32,118 bases of DNA. Source: Fusobacteriaceae bacterium. Its GTDB lineage: Bacteria > Fusobacteriota > Fusobacteriia > Fusobacteriales > Fusobacteriaceae. Positions 8,198 to 15,835 of the stretch are shown here, piece by piece. Each line of letters starts with the position of its first letter. Position 1 is the first letter of the stretch. Made by a program: the position numbers and the translations under genes. The notes below the pieces were generated by a model. It did no database searches. It was given only the letters and a program-made list of their open reading frames with translations, and was not told the origin of the DNA. Location: assembly GCA_017984315.1 (NCBI GenBank), contig JAGNZR010000015.1, positions 1 through 32,118 of the forward strand, given 5' to 3'.

Positions 8198-8935
8198 TTA
8201 CTCTGCTGAACCTTCTTCTACGTTAATAGTTTCTGCTCCTGCAACTTCTTTACCTTGGTTTCCTTCTATTACAGCGTTAGCCATTACAGACGCGATTAAT
8301 TTTACTGATCTTATAGCATCGTCGTTCGCTGGAATTGGGTAAGTGATTAAGTCTGGATCAACATTTGTATCGATCATAGCAAATACAGGAATTCCTAAGT
8401 TTGCTGCCTCTACAACTGCTAAAGTTTCTTTCTTAACGTCTACGATGAATATAGCTGCTGGAACATTTTCCATTGCTTTAATTCCTGATAAGTTTTTAGA
8501 TAATTTTACTAACTCTTTTCTGAAGTTAGCTGCTTCTTTTTTAGTGTAAGCTGTATCTAAAGTTCCATCAGCTTCCATAGTTTCTAACTCTTTTAATCTA
8601 GCGATTCTAGCTTTTATTGTTTTGTAGTTAGTTAACATTCCACCTAACCATCTGTTGTTTACATAGTACATTCCAGATCTTTCAGCTTGCTCTTTTACTG
8701 CTTCTTGAGCTTGCTTTTTAGTTCCTACGAATAATACTTTTCCACCGTCAGCTGCAATGTTTCTTAAAGCTTCATAAGCAACCTCAATTTTCTTTAAAGA
8801 TTTGTGTAAATCGATTACGTGGATTCCGTTTCTCTCTGTGAAGATATAAGGTTTCATTTTTGGATTCCATCTTTTTGCTTGGTGTCCAAAGTGAACTCCA
8901 GCTTCTAATAATTGTTTCATAGTTATTACTGCCAT
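8198..8935 (-). CDS. rpsB: 30S ribosomal protein S2
   Basis: S2 joins the small subunit late in assembly and helps hold S1. The 245-residue protein begins [19 protein letters not shown] and contains [37 protein letters not shown] and the PANDDAIRS motif, all diagnostic. The acidic C-terminal tail is usual. It heads the rpsB-tsf-pyrH-frr set, with a consensus-like promoter 120 bp upstream and a structured leader. The ribosome site AGGAGG lies before ATG. Confidence 0.97.
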   Translation of the reverse strand: MAVITMKQLLEAGVHFGHQAKRWNPKMKPYIFTERNGIHVIDLHKSLKKIEVAYEALRNIAADGGKVLFVGTKKQAQEAVKEQAERSGMYYVNNRWLGGMLTNYKTIKARIARLKELETMEADGTLDTAYTKKEAANFRKELVKLSKNLSGIKAMENVPAAIFIVDVKKETLAVVEAANLGIPVFAMIDTNVDPDLITYPIPANDDAIRSVKLIASVMANAVIEGNQGKEVAGAETINVEEGSAE

Positions 8936-8973
8936 TTTGTTCCTCCTGATTTCTTTTTATTTGGTTATTCTTC

Positions 8974-9036
8974 CATCAATCTTAAAACTAAGCTATTCTC
9001 ATCTTATAGAATCACCACGCTTAGAAACAATTGATG
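8974..9036 (-). promoter_or_regulatory. Structured 5' leader of rpsB (candidate autoregulatory RNA)
   Basis: Three nested helices are visible in the minus-strand RNA: 7 bp (9030-9036 with 8974-8980), 6 bp (9019-9024 with 8988-8993) and 5 bp (9008-9012 with 8995-8999), separated by internal loops, with an 8-nt end loop. It lies between the rpsB promoter and start codon. S2 autoregulates its operon in other bacteria; whether this element is related cannot be told by eye. Confidence 0.6.
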
Positions 9037-9056
9037 TGCTTTTTTAATAACAAGGT

Positions 9057-9085
9057 ATTTTATCATTATTTTTAGTTTATGTCAA
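9057..9085 (-). promoter_or_regulatory. Promoter of rpsB operon
   Basis: Minus strand TTGACA (9080-9085), 17-bp spacer, TAAAAT (9057-9062) with TG one base upstream. This is a strong sigma-70-type promoter, as expected for a ribosomal protein operon. It lies directly after the 9120-9551 gene. Confidence 0.85.
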
Positions 9086-9119
9086 TATTTTAAGCTATAT
9101 TTTGCTAGAAAAATTATAA

Positions 9120-9551
9120 TTAATTTATCTTTTTTAAAAGATCTCTATACTGCTTTAACATTATTTTTACCATAGATTTTCTTAGAAGCTGCCACCATTT
9201 AAAAGTCATAGCTTCCATACCTCTAACTGATTCTGTTAAAATCTTCTTTAAGAATTCTAGCTCTTCAAAACTTAATCTTAATTCTTTTTTCTCTTTTGAA
9301 TCACAAATAGATTTTATATAGTTAAAAAACTCTAATATATTTTTAGCTTGGTCATCTGCACCTGTAAACTGCTTTTTAGCCTCATCTATAAATTTCCCTA
9401 AAAACTTTTTGTCAGCTTTCTCTAAAGTAACGCTGTATTTCTTTTTACCCTTACCTATTTTTTGAATAATATTCATCATCCCCATCATAGCAGAGGCATT
9501 ATTCATCTCCATAGGATTTAAATTATTTGCATTTACCTTTTGTACTTTCAC
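9120..9551 (-). CDS. Hypothetical protein, unrecognised
   Basis: This is an open frame of 143 codons with a GTG start preceded by a G-rich ribosome site, 9 bp after the Sua5-type gene and so probably co-transcribed. The protein is lysine-rich and largely helical in appearance. It has a methionine-rich N-terminal stretch (MEMNNASAMMGMMN, about 13-26), then a basic GKGKKK patch, and a C-terminal segment with two adjacent Trp (FKWWQLLRKS). There is no signal peptide or membrane span. I do not recognise a family. Position and codon use like its neighbours suggest it is real. Confidence 0.65.
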   Translation of the reverse strand: MKVQKVNANNLNPMEMNNASAMMGMMNIIQKIGKGKKKYSVTLEKADKKFLGKFIDEAKKQFTGADDQAKNILEFFNYIKSICDSKEKKELRLSFEELEFLKKILTESVRGMEAMTFKWWQLLRKSMVKIMLKQYRDLLKKIN

Positions 9552-9560
9552 TTTTCCCCC

Positions 9561-10193
9561 TTAAATCTTCCCTATAACACCCTCTATCATCTCTTGTGAT
9601 ATAGCTCCATTTCTTAATATTTTTATTTTTTCACTACTTAAATCTATTATTGTAGACTCTTTTCCAACAGGGCATTGCCCACCATCAATAATTATATCTA
9701 CTCTATTTTTAAACTCTTCTGACAACTCTAAATAACTCTTAGGGGTATGTTCCCCTGAAATGTTTGCACTTGTAGTTGGAAGTACACCCCCTGCAGCCTC
9801 AATAATTTTTAAAGCTATCTTATGATCAGGCATCCTTACACCTACTGTTTTCCCATTAGAAACCATTATATCAGGAACTTCATCTTTTTTTTCCAGTATT
9901 ATTGTTAACCCTCCAGGCCAAAATTTTTCAGTAAGTTTTTCAAATTTTACCTTGTTCACTTCTGGAATATCAGCAATTTTTTCAACTATCTCTTTATCAC
10001 TAACTAAAGCAATAAGCGGTGAACTAAAATTCCTGCTTTTGGCAGCATATATTTTTATCAATGCCTCTTCTGAAGATATTCTCGCTCCAACTCCGTAAAC
10101 TGTGTCTGTAGGGTATATTATCACTCCATTATTATCAATATACTTCTTTATCTTATCGTAATTTATTTTTTGAGCATTGAAGATTATATGCAT
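9561..10193 (-). CDS. L-threonylcarbamoyladenylate synthase (Sua5/YwlC/YrdC family)
   Basis: The enzyme makes threonylcarbamoyl-AMP from threonine, bicarbonate and ATP for t6A37 of ANN-reading tRNAs. The 210 residues cover one YrdC domain: GVIIYPTDTVYGVGA (about 24-38), AAKSRNFSSPLIALVS, FWPGGLTIIL, VGVRMPDH and TTSANISGE, the expected substrate-binding motifs. The extra Sua5 C-terminal domain is absent. It starts its own unit behind the prs terminator and is followed at 9 bp by the unrecognised 143-residue gene. Confidence 0.93.
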   Translation of the reverse strand: MHIIFNAQKINYDKIKKYIDNNGVIIYPTDTVYGVGARISSEEALIKIYAAKSRNFSSPLIALVSDKEIVEKIADIPEVNKVKFEKLTEKFWPGGLTIILEKKDEVPDIMVSNGKTVGVRMPDHKIALKIIEAAGGVLPTTSANISGEHTPKSYLELSEEFKNRVDIIIDGGQCPVGKESTIIDLSSEKIKILRNGAISQEMIEGVIGKI

Positions 10194-10236
10194 CCCCTCT
10201 CACCTATGCCTTTTTTTATATAATATCCTGAAAATC

Positions 10237-10242
10237 ATTTTA
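10237..10242 (-). promoter_or_regulatory. Candidate extended -10 of the Sua5-type gene
   Basis: Minus strand TGA-TAAAAT about 45 bp before the ATG, with no clear -35. It is the best candidate in the gap after the prs terminator. Confidence 0.4.
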
Positions 10243-10322
10243 TCATATTTTTACAAAAAAATCGAGAAATTTCAATATTTTACTACTCTTTTTCTGTTTT
10301 TAAATATGGTTTTATTTTATTA

Positions 10323-10354
10323 AACAAAAAAGAAAGGGGAGATTTTCCCCTTTC
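10323..10354 (-). terminator. Intrinsic terminator of prs
   Basis: A perfect 9-bp stem (10332-10340 with 10346-10354), 5-nt loop, then a U-run on the minus strand (10323-10331 complement). It lies 27 bp after the prs stop and ends the TPR-dnaJ-glmU-prs unit. Confidence 0.9.
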
Positions 10355-10380
10355 CTCTTTTAGACCTTATCTTAAAATTA

Positions 10381-11343
10381 TTATTTTTCTATTTTTTCAA
10401 ATAAATCTGATACAGGTTCATTTGCTACAACTCTTTTTATAGCTTCAGCAAAAATTACATCTGAGCTTAAAACTACTATCTTATCTAATTTTTTCTCATC
10501 TTTCTGATTGATTGAGTCTGTTATAACAACCTCTTTTAAAGCTGATTTTTTAATTCTTTCAATAGCTGGTCCTGAAAAAATTCCATGTGTGCAACATGCA
10601 TATGCCTCTTTTGCACCTCTTGCAATTATAGCATCTGCTCCACCTGTTATTGTTCCTGCTGTATCTATCATATCATCTATAAATATAGCAATTTTACCTT
10701 CTACCTCTCCGATTAAATTCATTACTTCAGACATATTTGGTTTAGGTCTTCTTTTGTCTATTATAGCAATTTTACAATCTAACCATTCAGCTAATTTTCT
10801 GGCTCTCTTTACTCCACCAATATCAGGAGAAACAACTACAACACCATCTCCGTGCATCCCTTTAGCTCTAAAATATCTAGCAAGTAGTGGTAAAGCTTGC
10901 ATATGATCCACAGGGATATCAAAGAACCCTTGTAATTGGTCAGCATGTAGATCCATTGTCATAACTCTAGTTACACCAGCAACAGTTAATAAATTTGCAA
11001 CTAATTTAGATGTGATCGGTTCTCTTGGACTAGCTTTTCTATCTTGTCTTGCATATCCAAAATAAGGCATTACAACAGATATACTTTTTGCTGAAGCTCT
11101 TTTTAAAGCATCTACAAATATTAAAAGTTCCATTAAATGCTCATTTACAGGGTTAGAAGTTGACTGTATTACAAAGATATCTCTTCCTCTTACAGTTTCA
11201 TCTATTCTAGCATAGATTTCCCCATCTTCAAATCTAACAATTGTTCCTTCTCCTAGTTCAATTCCTAATTTTGAAGCTATTTTTTCTCCTAACTCTTTGT
11301 TTGAAGACCCACAAAATATTTTCATATTTTTTGAATTAATCAT
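10381..11343 (-). CDS. prs: Ribose-phosphate pyrophosphokinase (PRPP synthetase)
   Basis: Prs makes PRPP from ribose 5-phosphate and ATP for nucleotide, His and Trp synthesis. The 320-residue protein shows the class I signatures: [10 protein letters not shown], the flexible loop [23 protein letters not shown], the [14 protein letters not shown] divalent-cation motif, [17 protein letters not shown], and the PRPP loop [11 protein letters not shown]. The ATG at 11343 has GGAGG about 10 nt upstream inside the glmU end, supporting MINSKNMK; the internal Met7 lacks a ribosome site. Only 1 nt separates it from the glmU stop, the widespread glmU-prs pair. Confidence 0.96.
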   Translation of the reverse strand: MINSKNMKIFCGSSNKELGEKIASKLGIELGEGTIVRFEDGEIYARIDETVRGRDIFVIQSTSNPVNEHLMELLIFVDALKRASAKSISVVMPYFGYARQDRKASPREPITSKLVANLLTVAGVTRVMTMDLHADQLQGFFDIPVDHMQALPLLARYFRAKGMHGDGVVVVSPDIGGVKRARKLAEWLDCKIAIIDKRRPKPNMSEVMNLIGEVEGKIAIFIDDMIDTAGTITGGADAIIARGAKEAYACCTHGIFSGPAIERIKKSALKEVVITDSINQKDEKKLDKIVVLSSDVIFAEAIKRVVANEPVSDLFEKIEK

Positions 11344-11344
11344 T

Positions 11345-12694
11345 TTAACCTTTCCTCCAGTTTTCTTTTATTACTTGCTTACTTCTTCCTATTCCTAAAC
11401 CATTTTTGGGAACATCCTTAGTTATTGTTGACCCTGCTGCAGTTATAGCACCCTCTCCAATTTCAACTGGTGCAACTAGCATAGTGTCACTTCCTATAAA
11501 AACATTTTTTCCTATAACTGTTTTGAATTTATTTTTTCCATCATAGTTGCAAGTAATTGTCCCTGCACCTATATTTGTTTTCTCACCTATTGTTGCATCC
11601 CCTAAATAAGTTAAATGCCCAGCTTTAACCCCTTTTTCTAAAGTTGACTTCTTTGTTTCTACAAAGTTTCCTATATGTACATCCTCTTTCAAATGAGATT
11701 TTGGTCTTAAATGTGCGAAAGGTCCTATTGTTGCTCTGTCCTCTATTATGCTCTCTTCTAGAGCTGAGCTCTCTACTCTCACATTGTTTCCAATTTTACA
11801 ATCGATAATCCTTGTATTACCTAAAATTTCACAGTTCTCACCGATTACTGTATTCCCTTGAATCAGAGCACCTGGGTAAACAACTGTATCTCTTCCTATT
11901 TCAACACTTTCTTCTATGTAAGTGCTGTTCGGATCTATTAAAATGACACCATCTTCCATAAGTTTAATATTTTTTCTGTCTCTTAAAATTTTACTAGCTT
12001 GAGACAGCTCCACTTTTGAGTTTATCCCTAATATTTCAAAATTATCTTCTAAAATAAAAGCTTCTATTACCTTCTCTTCTGAAACTTGGATACCTATAAC
12101 ATCTGTTAAATAGTACTCCCCTTTTTCATTATTGTTATTAATTTTATCTAAAGCTTTAAATAACTCTAGTGAATTAAAGCAATACACTCCTGCATTAACC
12201 TCTTTTATCTGTTTTATCTCTTGTGTTGCCTCTTTTTCTTCAACAATAGATACAACTCTGCCATTTTTCTTCACGATTCTTCCATAACCAAATGGATTTT
12301 CGTAAATAGATGTTAAAATTGTTGTTGCTGCACCTTTTTCTTTATGGTATTCATATAATTTTTTTAATGTCTCTGCTCTTAACAGTGGTGTATCACCGCA
12401 AAGTACCATTACATCACCATCATAATTTGCTAATTTTTCTTTGGCTTGTTTAATTGCATGTCCAGTTCCCAACTGTTCCTCTTGAACTACATACTCTACA
12501 TCTCCTAAAGCATCTAAAACAAGCTCTTTTTTATGTCCAAGTATTAAAATATTTTGCTCTACATCTATCTCTTCTAAAACATTCATTATCTTTTTTACCA
12601 TAGGGATCCCATTGGCTTTATGGATTACCTTTGGAAGCTCAGATTTCATTCTAGTTCCCTTTCCAGCTGCTAAAATTAGTGCTTTAAAATTCAT
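11345..12694 (-). CDS. glmU: Bifunctional UDP-N-acetylglucosamine pyrophosphorylase / glucosamine-1-P acetyltransferase
   Basis: GlmU makes UDP-GlcNAc, precursor for peptidoglycan and lipid A. The N-terminal half has [32 protein letters not shown] and EVNAGVYCF (uridylyltransferase). The C-terminal half is a left-handed beta-helix with repeating I/V-G hexapeptides, [20 protein letters not shown] and [10 protein letters not shown] (acetyltransferase). I chose the ATG at 12694 (MNFKALI) because GGTGA precedes it at a short distance; an ATG five codons earlier (12709) has no ribosome site. It belongs to a TPR-dnaJ-glmU-prs unit. Confidence 0.95.
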   Translation of the reverse strand: MNFKALILAAGKGTRMKSELPKVIHKANGIPMVKKIMNVLEEIDVEQNILILGHKKELVLDALGDVEYVVQEEQLGTGHAIKQAKEKLANYDGDVMVLCGDTPLLRAETLKKLYEYHKEKGAATTILTSIYENPFGYGRIVKKNGRVVSIVEEKEATQEIKQIKEVNAGVYCFNSLELFKALDKINNNNEKGEYYLTDVIGIQVSEEKVIEAFILEDNFEILGINSKVELSQASKILRDRKNIKLMEDGVILIDPNSTYIEESVEIGRDTVVYPGALIQGNTVIGENCEILGNTRIIDCKIGNNVRVESSALEESIIEDRATIGPFAHLRPKSHLKEDVHIGNFVETKKSTLEKGVKAGHLTYLGDATIGEKTNIGAGTITCNYDGKNKFKTVIGKNVFIGSDTMLVAPVEIGEGAITAAGSTITKDVPKNGLGIGRSKQVIKENWRKG

Positions 12695-12727
12695 AACATC
12701 ACCATCCAAATTTTATTATTGACAATA

Positions 12728-13294
12728 CTACTGTATCTCCTTAGATATCTTCTCATAACTTTCATTAATCTCTTTTATCTTAGCTTCTTGATATTTCTTT
12801 TCCTGTTCAGTGGCATTAGAGTACAGATCCGGATGATGTGTTTTAACTTTATCTCTATATGCTTTTTTTATCTCATCTTTTGTTGCACCAACTCTTATTC
12901 CTAAATTTTCATAATCTTTTTCTGTAGCCCCTTGTTGTATGAAAATATTTTCATTTGAACTTCCAGAATTATAACTATACCCACCAGCTTGTCTAAAAAA
13001 ATCTTCAAAATCTTTTTGCTGCTGCGATGAACTAGTTGAAGAGTAATAATAAAATTTATTCTTCTTTCTTTTTGGCTGATTTTTATTTCTTAAAAAATAC
13101 GCAAAAAAAAGAATCAATGCAAGCCAAGGGTTATTGATCAGTATTGCAAAAATTATACCTAAAATTTTTAAACCAAAACTAAAAAAAAGTATTACTACCA
13201 TTAAAAGTATAAAAGGGACTAAATTAAACATTCTCCCAGATACGCTTCCTATAAGAATACACATAAAAATTATAAAAACTATAATTTCAATCAT
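12728..13294 (-). CDS. Membrane-anchored J-domain protein
   Basis: The 188-residue protein has about three hydrophobic segments at the N-terminus (about 1-18, 23-40, 42-67), a basic stop at KNKNQPKRKKNK, a Ser/Gln-rich linker, and a C-terminal J domain (about 127-186) with the HPD tripeptide at 154-156 inside KAYRDKVKTHHPDLYSN. The J domain should stimulate a DnaK at the cytosolic side of the membrane. There are no Gly/Phe or zinc domains, so this is a class C J-protein rather than DnaJ. It follows the TPR gene by 25 bp. The client is unknown. Confidence 0.88.
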   Translation of the reverse strand: MIEIIVFIIFMCILIGSVSGRMFNLVPFILLMVVILFFSFGLKILGIIFAILINNPWLALILFFAYFLRNKNQPKRKKNKFYYYSSTSSSQQQKDFEDFFRQAGGYSYNSGSSNENIFIQQGATEKDYENLGIRVGATKDEIKKAYRDKVKTHHPDLYSNATEQEKKYQEAKIKEINESYEKISKEIQ

Positions 13295-13319
13295 TACACT
13301 ATTTCTCCTAAGCTAATTT

Positions 13320-13892
13320 TTAGCTCTTTTCTCTTAATTTTTCATTCAATTCTTGAATTTTTTTATTTATTTCTCCATCTCTAGGATCTATTTCAAAAGC
13401 TGCTTTATACTCCCTTAAAGCTTTTTCAAGACGCCCCATAGCTTCATATTTTTTTGCAAAATCTATATGAGCTTGATACATATCAAGATCTAAAAATATT
13501 GCTAGATCGTAACAGTGAATAGCCTCTTTTATCTCACCTATTCTCGAGTATGCATTCCCTAATAAAAAATACACAAATGATAATTTAGGATCGTAGTCTA
13601 AAGAGATATTTAAATATTTTATTGCTTCTTGATATACCTCTTTCTCATAATATAGATACCCTAAAAATGCATTATGACTTGCACTCTTTGGTTCTAAGGT
13701 AATCAATTTTAAATAAACATTTATTGCTCCATCTATATCTTTTTTATAATATAAAATATTCCCTAATTCTTTTTTTAATTTTATATTTCCAGGTTCTTCA
13801 AGTAACTGTAACCTTATTTTTTCCTCTTTATTTTTAAGCGTTTCCAAACTTTTATCACAATAATTTTTAAAAACATCCACTCTTAACATCAT
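13320..13892 (-). CDS. TPR-repeat protein
   Basis: The 190-residue protein is built of tandem tetratricopeptide repeats from about residue 30 to 180, with consensus turns such as KKELGNILYYKKDIDGAINVY, AFLGYLYYEKEVYQEAIKYL, LLGNAYSRIGEIKEAIHCYD and KYEAMGRLEKALREYK. It has no signal peptide or enzyme domain, so it is probably a cytosolic protein-binding adaptor. It is the first gene after the rplT terminator and has its own promoter. Two adjacent ATG codons follow AAAGGGG; either may be used. Neighbourhood with a J-protein suggests a chaperone link, which is inference. Confidence 0.85.
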   Translation of the reverse strand: MMLRVDVFKNYCDKSLETLKNKEEKIRLQLLEEPGNIKLKKELGNILYYKKDIDGAINVYLKLITLEPKSASHNAFLGYLYYEKEVYQEAIKYLNISLDYDPKLSFVYFLLGNAYSRIGEIKEAIHCYDLAIFLDLDMYQAHIDFAKKYEAMGRLEKALREYKAAFEIDPRDGEINKKIQELNEKLREKS

Positions 13893-13923
13893 ACATCCCC
13901 TTTTGTTATGATATTTTAAATTT

Positions 13924-13947
13924 ATTATAGCACAAAAGAATTTTTTT
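13924..13947 (-). promoter_or_regulatory. Promoter of TPR-dnaJ-glmU-prs unit
   Basis: Minus strand TATAAT at 13924-13929 with TG one base upstream (extended -10), 32 bp before the start of the TPR gene. TTAATA lies about 17 bp further upstream as a weak -35. Confidence 0.6.
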
Positions 13948-13965
13948 ATTAAGAATTTTCGTAAT

Positions 13966-14009
13966 AAAATAAGGTTGAACTAAAAAACTTCAGCCCAACC
14001 TTTTATTTT
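13966..14009 (-). terminator. Intrinsic terminator of infC-rpmI-rplT
   Basis: A stem of at least 7 bp (13971-13977 with 13996-14002), extendable with A/T pairs on the outside, followed on the minus strand by TTATTTTATT. It begins about 5 bp after the rplT stop. Confidence 0.75.
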
Positions 14010-14014
14010 TATAA

Positions 14015-14362
14015 CTATGCTTGCTTAGCTACTGTTACTAACTTAGCAAATTCAGCTGCATTATTTACTGCCATGTCAGCAAGAACTTTTCTATCTAAAA
14101 CTATTCCAGCTTTCTTTAACCCGTTCATTAATACTGAGTATGTAATTCCGTTTATTCTAGCTGCTGCGTTTATTCTTATGATCCATAATTGTCTCATTTT
14201 TCTTTTTCTTACTAATCTATCTCTTGTTGAATATACTGCTGCTTTTGTTGTTGCTTGTTTAGCTTGTTTGAAAACGTCACCAGACGCTCCTCTAAATCCT
14301 TTAGCTGCATTTAAAACTTTTTTATGTCTTCTTCTTCTTACTATTCCAGTTTTTACTCTCAT
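14015..14362 (-). CDS. rplT: 50S ribosomal protein L20
   Basis: The 115-residue basic protein starts MRVKTGIVRRRRHKKVLNAAKGFRGASGDVF and contains RDRLVRKRKMRQLWIIRINAAAR, diagnostic for L20. L20 is needed early in 50S assembly and in several bacteria represses its own operon by binding the infC leader. It is the last gene of infC-rpmI-rplT, followed closely by a terminator. AGGAGG precedes ATG. Confidence 0.97.
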   Translation of the reverse strand: MRVKTGIVRRRRHKKVLNAAKGFRGASGDVFKQAKQATTKAAVYSTRDRLVRKRKMRQLWIIRINAAARINGITYSVLMNGLKKAGIVLDRKVLADMAVNNAAEFAKLVTVAKQA

Positions 14363-14400
14363 TTATTTGATCCTCCTATTATTCGAAATTTATTAATTAA

Positions 14401-14607
14401 TTATCTTCCTACTCCGTATGGTAATAGAGCTTTCATATGCTTCTCTAATGTAGATGTTACAACCATATCTTTCTTTAAGTTATTTTTTCTTTTTCTTGTT
14501 TTCTTTGTTAAAATGTGGCTTTTTCCTGAATGCTTAACAACGAATTTTCCAGTCCCTGTCACTTTTATTCTTTTTTTAGCCCCTCTATGAGTTTTCATTT
14601 TTGCCAT
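14401..14607 (-). CDS. rpmI: 50S ribosomal protein L35
   Basis: The 68-residue, very basic protein begins [21 protein letters not shown] and carries [18 protein letters not shown], the L35 signature. It lies in the conserved infC-rpmI-rplT order with 27 bp to infC and 38 bp to rplT. AGGAGG precedes ATG. Confidence 0.97.
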   Translation of the reverse strand: MAKMKTHRGAKKRIKVTGTGKFVVKHSGKSHILTKKTRKRKNNLKKDMVVTSTLEKHMKALLPYGVGR

Positions 14608-14634
14608 TTTAATATATCCTCCTCTTTTCTATTA

Positions 14635-15144
14635 TTATTTCTTTTTTGGTGTCAAAATAATATGTTTTTGTTTTTCTCTATATTTTTTATCTGCGTCAGC
14701 AATTTCCGCAAATTTTTCAGCGATTAATTCAAGACTCTCTATTCCTAAGTCTGCATTCATTCTTTCTCTACCAAAAAGTGTTAAAGTAACTTTTACTTTA
14801 TTATCTTTTTCTAAGAATTTTTCTATATGAGAAACTTTTGTTTCTAAATCATGTTCATCTATTCTTGCAGAGATTTTTACCTCTTTAATAATAACTTGCT
14901 TCTGATTTTTTTTAGCTTCTTTCATCTTTCTTGTCTGCTCATATTTAAATTTACCGTAATTCATTATTTTACAAACAGGGGGCTCAGCATTTGGTGAAAT
15001 CTCTACTAAATCTAACTCTTGCTCTTCAGCTAACGCTAAAGCTTCTTGAGAAGACATAATACCTAATTGCTCTCCACTTTCAGAAATTATTCTTAACTCT
15101 TTCCCTCTTATTTTTTCATTAATTCTAACTTTGTCAGAAATAAT
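14635..15144 (-). CDS. infC: Translation initiation factor IF-3
   Basis: IF3 binds the 30S subunit and checks start codons and initiator tRNA. The protein has the N-domain (VRINEKIRGKELRIISESGEQLGI), a lysine linker (KMKEAKKNQKQ) and the C-domain (VIIKEVKISARIDEHDLETK through KHIILTPKKK). A strong site GGAGGTG (15148-15154) is followed at 5 and 8 nt by tandem ATT codons (15144-15142, 15141-15139). I infer an AUU start, the classic infC start. An ATG at 15156 with a weaker AGGTG site would add four residues. It is the first gene of infC-rpmI-rplT. Confidence 0.93.
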   Translation of the reverse strand: MISDKVRINEKIRGKELRIISESGEQLGIMSSQEALALAEEQELDLVEISPNAEPPVCKIMNYGKFKYEQTRKMKEAKKNQKQVIIKEVKISARIDEHDLETKVSHIEKFLEKDNKVKVTLTLFGRERMNADLGIESLELIAEKFAEIADADKKYREKQKHIILTPKKK

Positions 15145-15156
15145 AAACACCTCCAT

Positions 15157-15415
15157 TTTTACACCTAAAACTAACTTTTATAAACTTTCAAAATACCATC
15201 AAGAAATTAACCCTTTAACTTCTTTTAGAATAAAAAAAGGACGTTATCCGCCCTATTACCTTTAGAATAAAACCATCATTAAATTTAAACAAATAATAAA
15301 ACTTTATTATCCATCTAATTTAACACTAAGATTAAATTCAGTAACCTTAAAATCAATTTAAAACTTAAGGTGAGGAAATAGGATCCCTTCTTGTATTTTT
15401 TTATTAATACTAACT
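15157..15415 (-). promoter_or_regulatory. Long leader of infC-rpmI-rplT
   Basis: This gene-free stretch of about 260 bp holds, from its 5' end on the minus strand, a 7-bp hairpin (15344-15350 with 15365-15371), a second AT hairpin (AATTTAA with TTAAATT, near 15319-15342), an 8-bp AT palindrome (about 15294-15311) and the terminator at 15231-15254. L20-dependent control by such leaders is known in Bacillus; a match to that RNA family is not shown here. No convincing leader peptide was seen. Confidence 0.6.
15231..15254 (-). terminator. Intrinsic terminator (attenuator) inside the infC leader
   Basis: A 6-bp GC-rich stem (15238-15243 with 15249-15254, one G-U), 5-nt loop, then a run of seven U on the minus strand (15231-15237). 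It lies about 90 bp before the infC start and about 160 bp after the promoter. Copies of TTTAGAATAAAA (plus strand 15224-15235 and 15261-15272) flank it. Confidence 0.75.
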
Positions 15416-15421
15416 TTAATT

Positions 15422-15450
15422 ATAATACCATTTTTTTTTATTTTTGTCAA
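15422..15450 (-). promoter_or_regulatory. Promoter of infC-rpmI-rplT
   Basis: Minus strand TTGACA (15445-15450), 17-bp spacer, TATTAT (15422-15427) with TG one base before the -10. It starts 19 bp after the tRNA-Arg 3' end. Confidence 0.85.
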
Positions 15451-15469
15451 TTGTTTTATTAGAAAACTA

Positions 15470-15546
<77 letters not shown>

Positions 15547-15562
15547 AACTATATTATTTAAG

Positions 15563-15588
15563 TAATAAAAAAAGGTAGATAGCCTACC
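15563..15588 (-). terminator. Intrinsic terminator between tRNA-Ser(GCU) and tRNA-Arg
   Basis: Stem GGTAG/CTACC (15574-15578 with 15584-15588), 5-nt loop, then a U-run on the minus strand (15567-15573). It ends the tRNA-Ser pair transcript. Confidence 0.7.
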
Positions 15589-15604
15589 CACCAAAATGAT
15601 TTAG

Positions 15605-15696
15605 TGGCGGTGAAAGAGAGATTTGAACTCTCGATACGGGATTAACCGTATACTCCCTTAGCAGGGGAGCGCATTCGGCCGCTCTGCCATTTCACC
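15605..15696 (-). tRNA. tRNA-Ser (anticodon GCU)
   Basis: A 92-nt tRNA with CCA encoded, acceptor GGTGAAA/TTTCACC, anticodon loop CTGCTAA on a CTCCC/GGGAG stem, and the long variable arm of serine tRNAs (TACGGTTAATCCCGTA). It reads AGU and AGC. It lies 6 bp after the tRNA-Ser(UGA) gene and is surely co-transcribed with it. Confidence 0.96.
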
Positions 15697-15702
15697 GCAT
15701 TA

Positions 15703-15786
15703 TGGCGGAGAGCCAGAGACTCGAACTCTGAAGTCTTACGACGTCGGTTTTCAAGACCGATTCCTTACCAATTAGGATAACTCTCC
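15703..15786 (-). tRNA. tRNA-Ser (anticodon UGA)
   Basis: An 84-nt tRNA with CCA encoded, acceptor GGAGAGT/GCTCTCC, anticodon loop CTTGAAA on a CGGT/ACCG stem, and a long variable arm (CGTCGTAAGACTT region), as expected for Ser. It reads UCN codons. It is the first gene of the tRNA unit, with a promoter 12 bp upstream. Confidence 0.95.
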
Positions 15787-15797
15787 GTACCTTCATG

Positions 15798-15826
15798 ATG
15801 GTACCATAATTATTTTCTTATGTCAA
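15798..15826 (-). promoter_or_regulatory. Promoter of the tRNA-Ser genes
   Basis: Minus strand TTGACA (15821-15826), 17-bp spacer, TACCAT (15798-15803) with TG one base upstream. The -35 starts 10 bp after the carbonic anhydrase stop codon, and transcription would begin about 5 nt before the mature tRNA. Confidence 0.8.
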
Positions 15827-15835
15827 TTATTTTCT

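Noticed and set aside
7775-8342. Plus-strand frames opposite tsf and rpsB
   Set aside because: Antisense of highly conserved genes with no start signals.
12719-12904. 61-codon plus-strand frame, Leu/Phe-rich, resembling a small membrane protein
   Set aside because: Lies opposite the J domain of the 12728-13294 gene; hydrophobicity comes from antisense of Lys/Glu-rich codons.
14324-14727. Plus-strand frames opposite rpmI and infC
   Set aside because: Antisense of Lys/Arg-rich ribosomal protein genes, giving Phe/Leu-rich nonsense.
15787-15804. GTACC/GGTAC inverted repeat over the tRNA-Ser -10 region
   Set aside because: Five-base arms only; probably chance, and the -10 itself supplies half of it.
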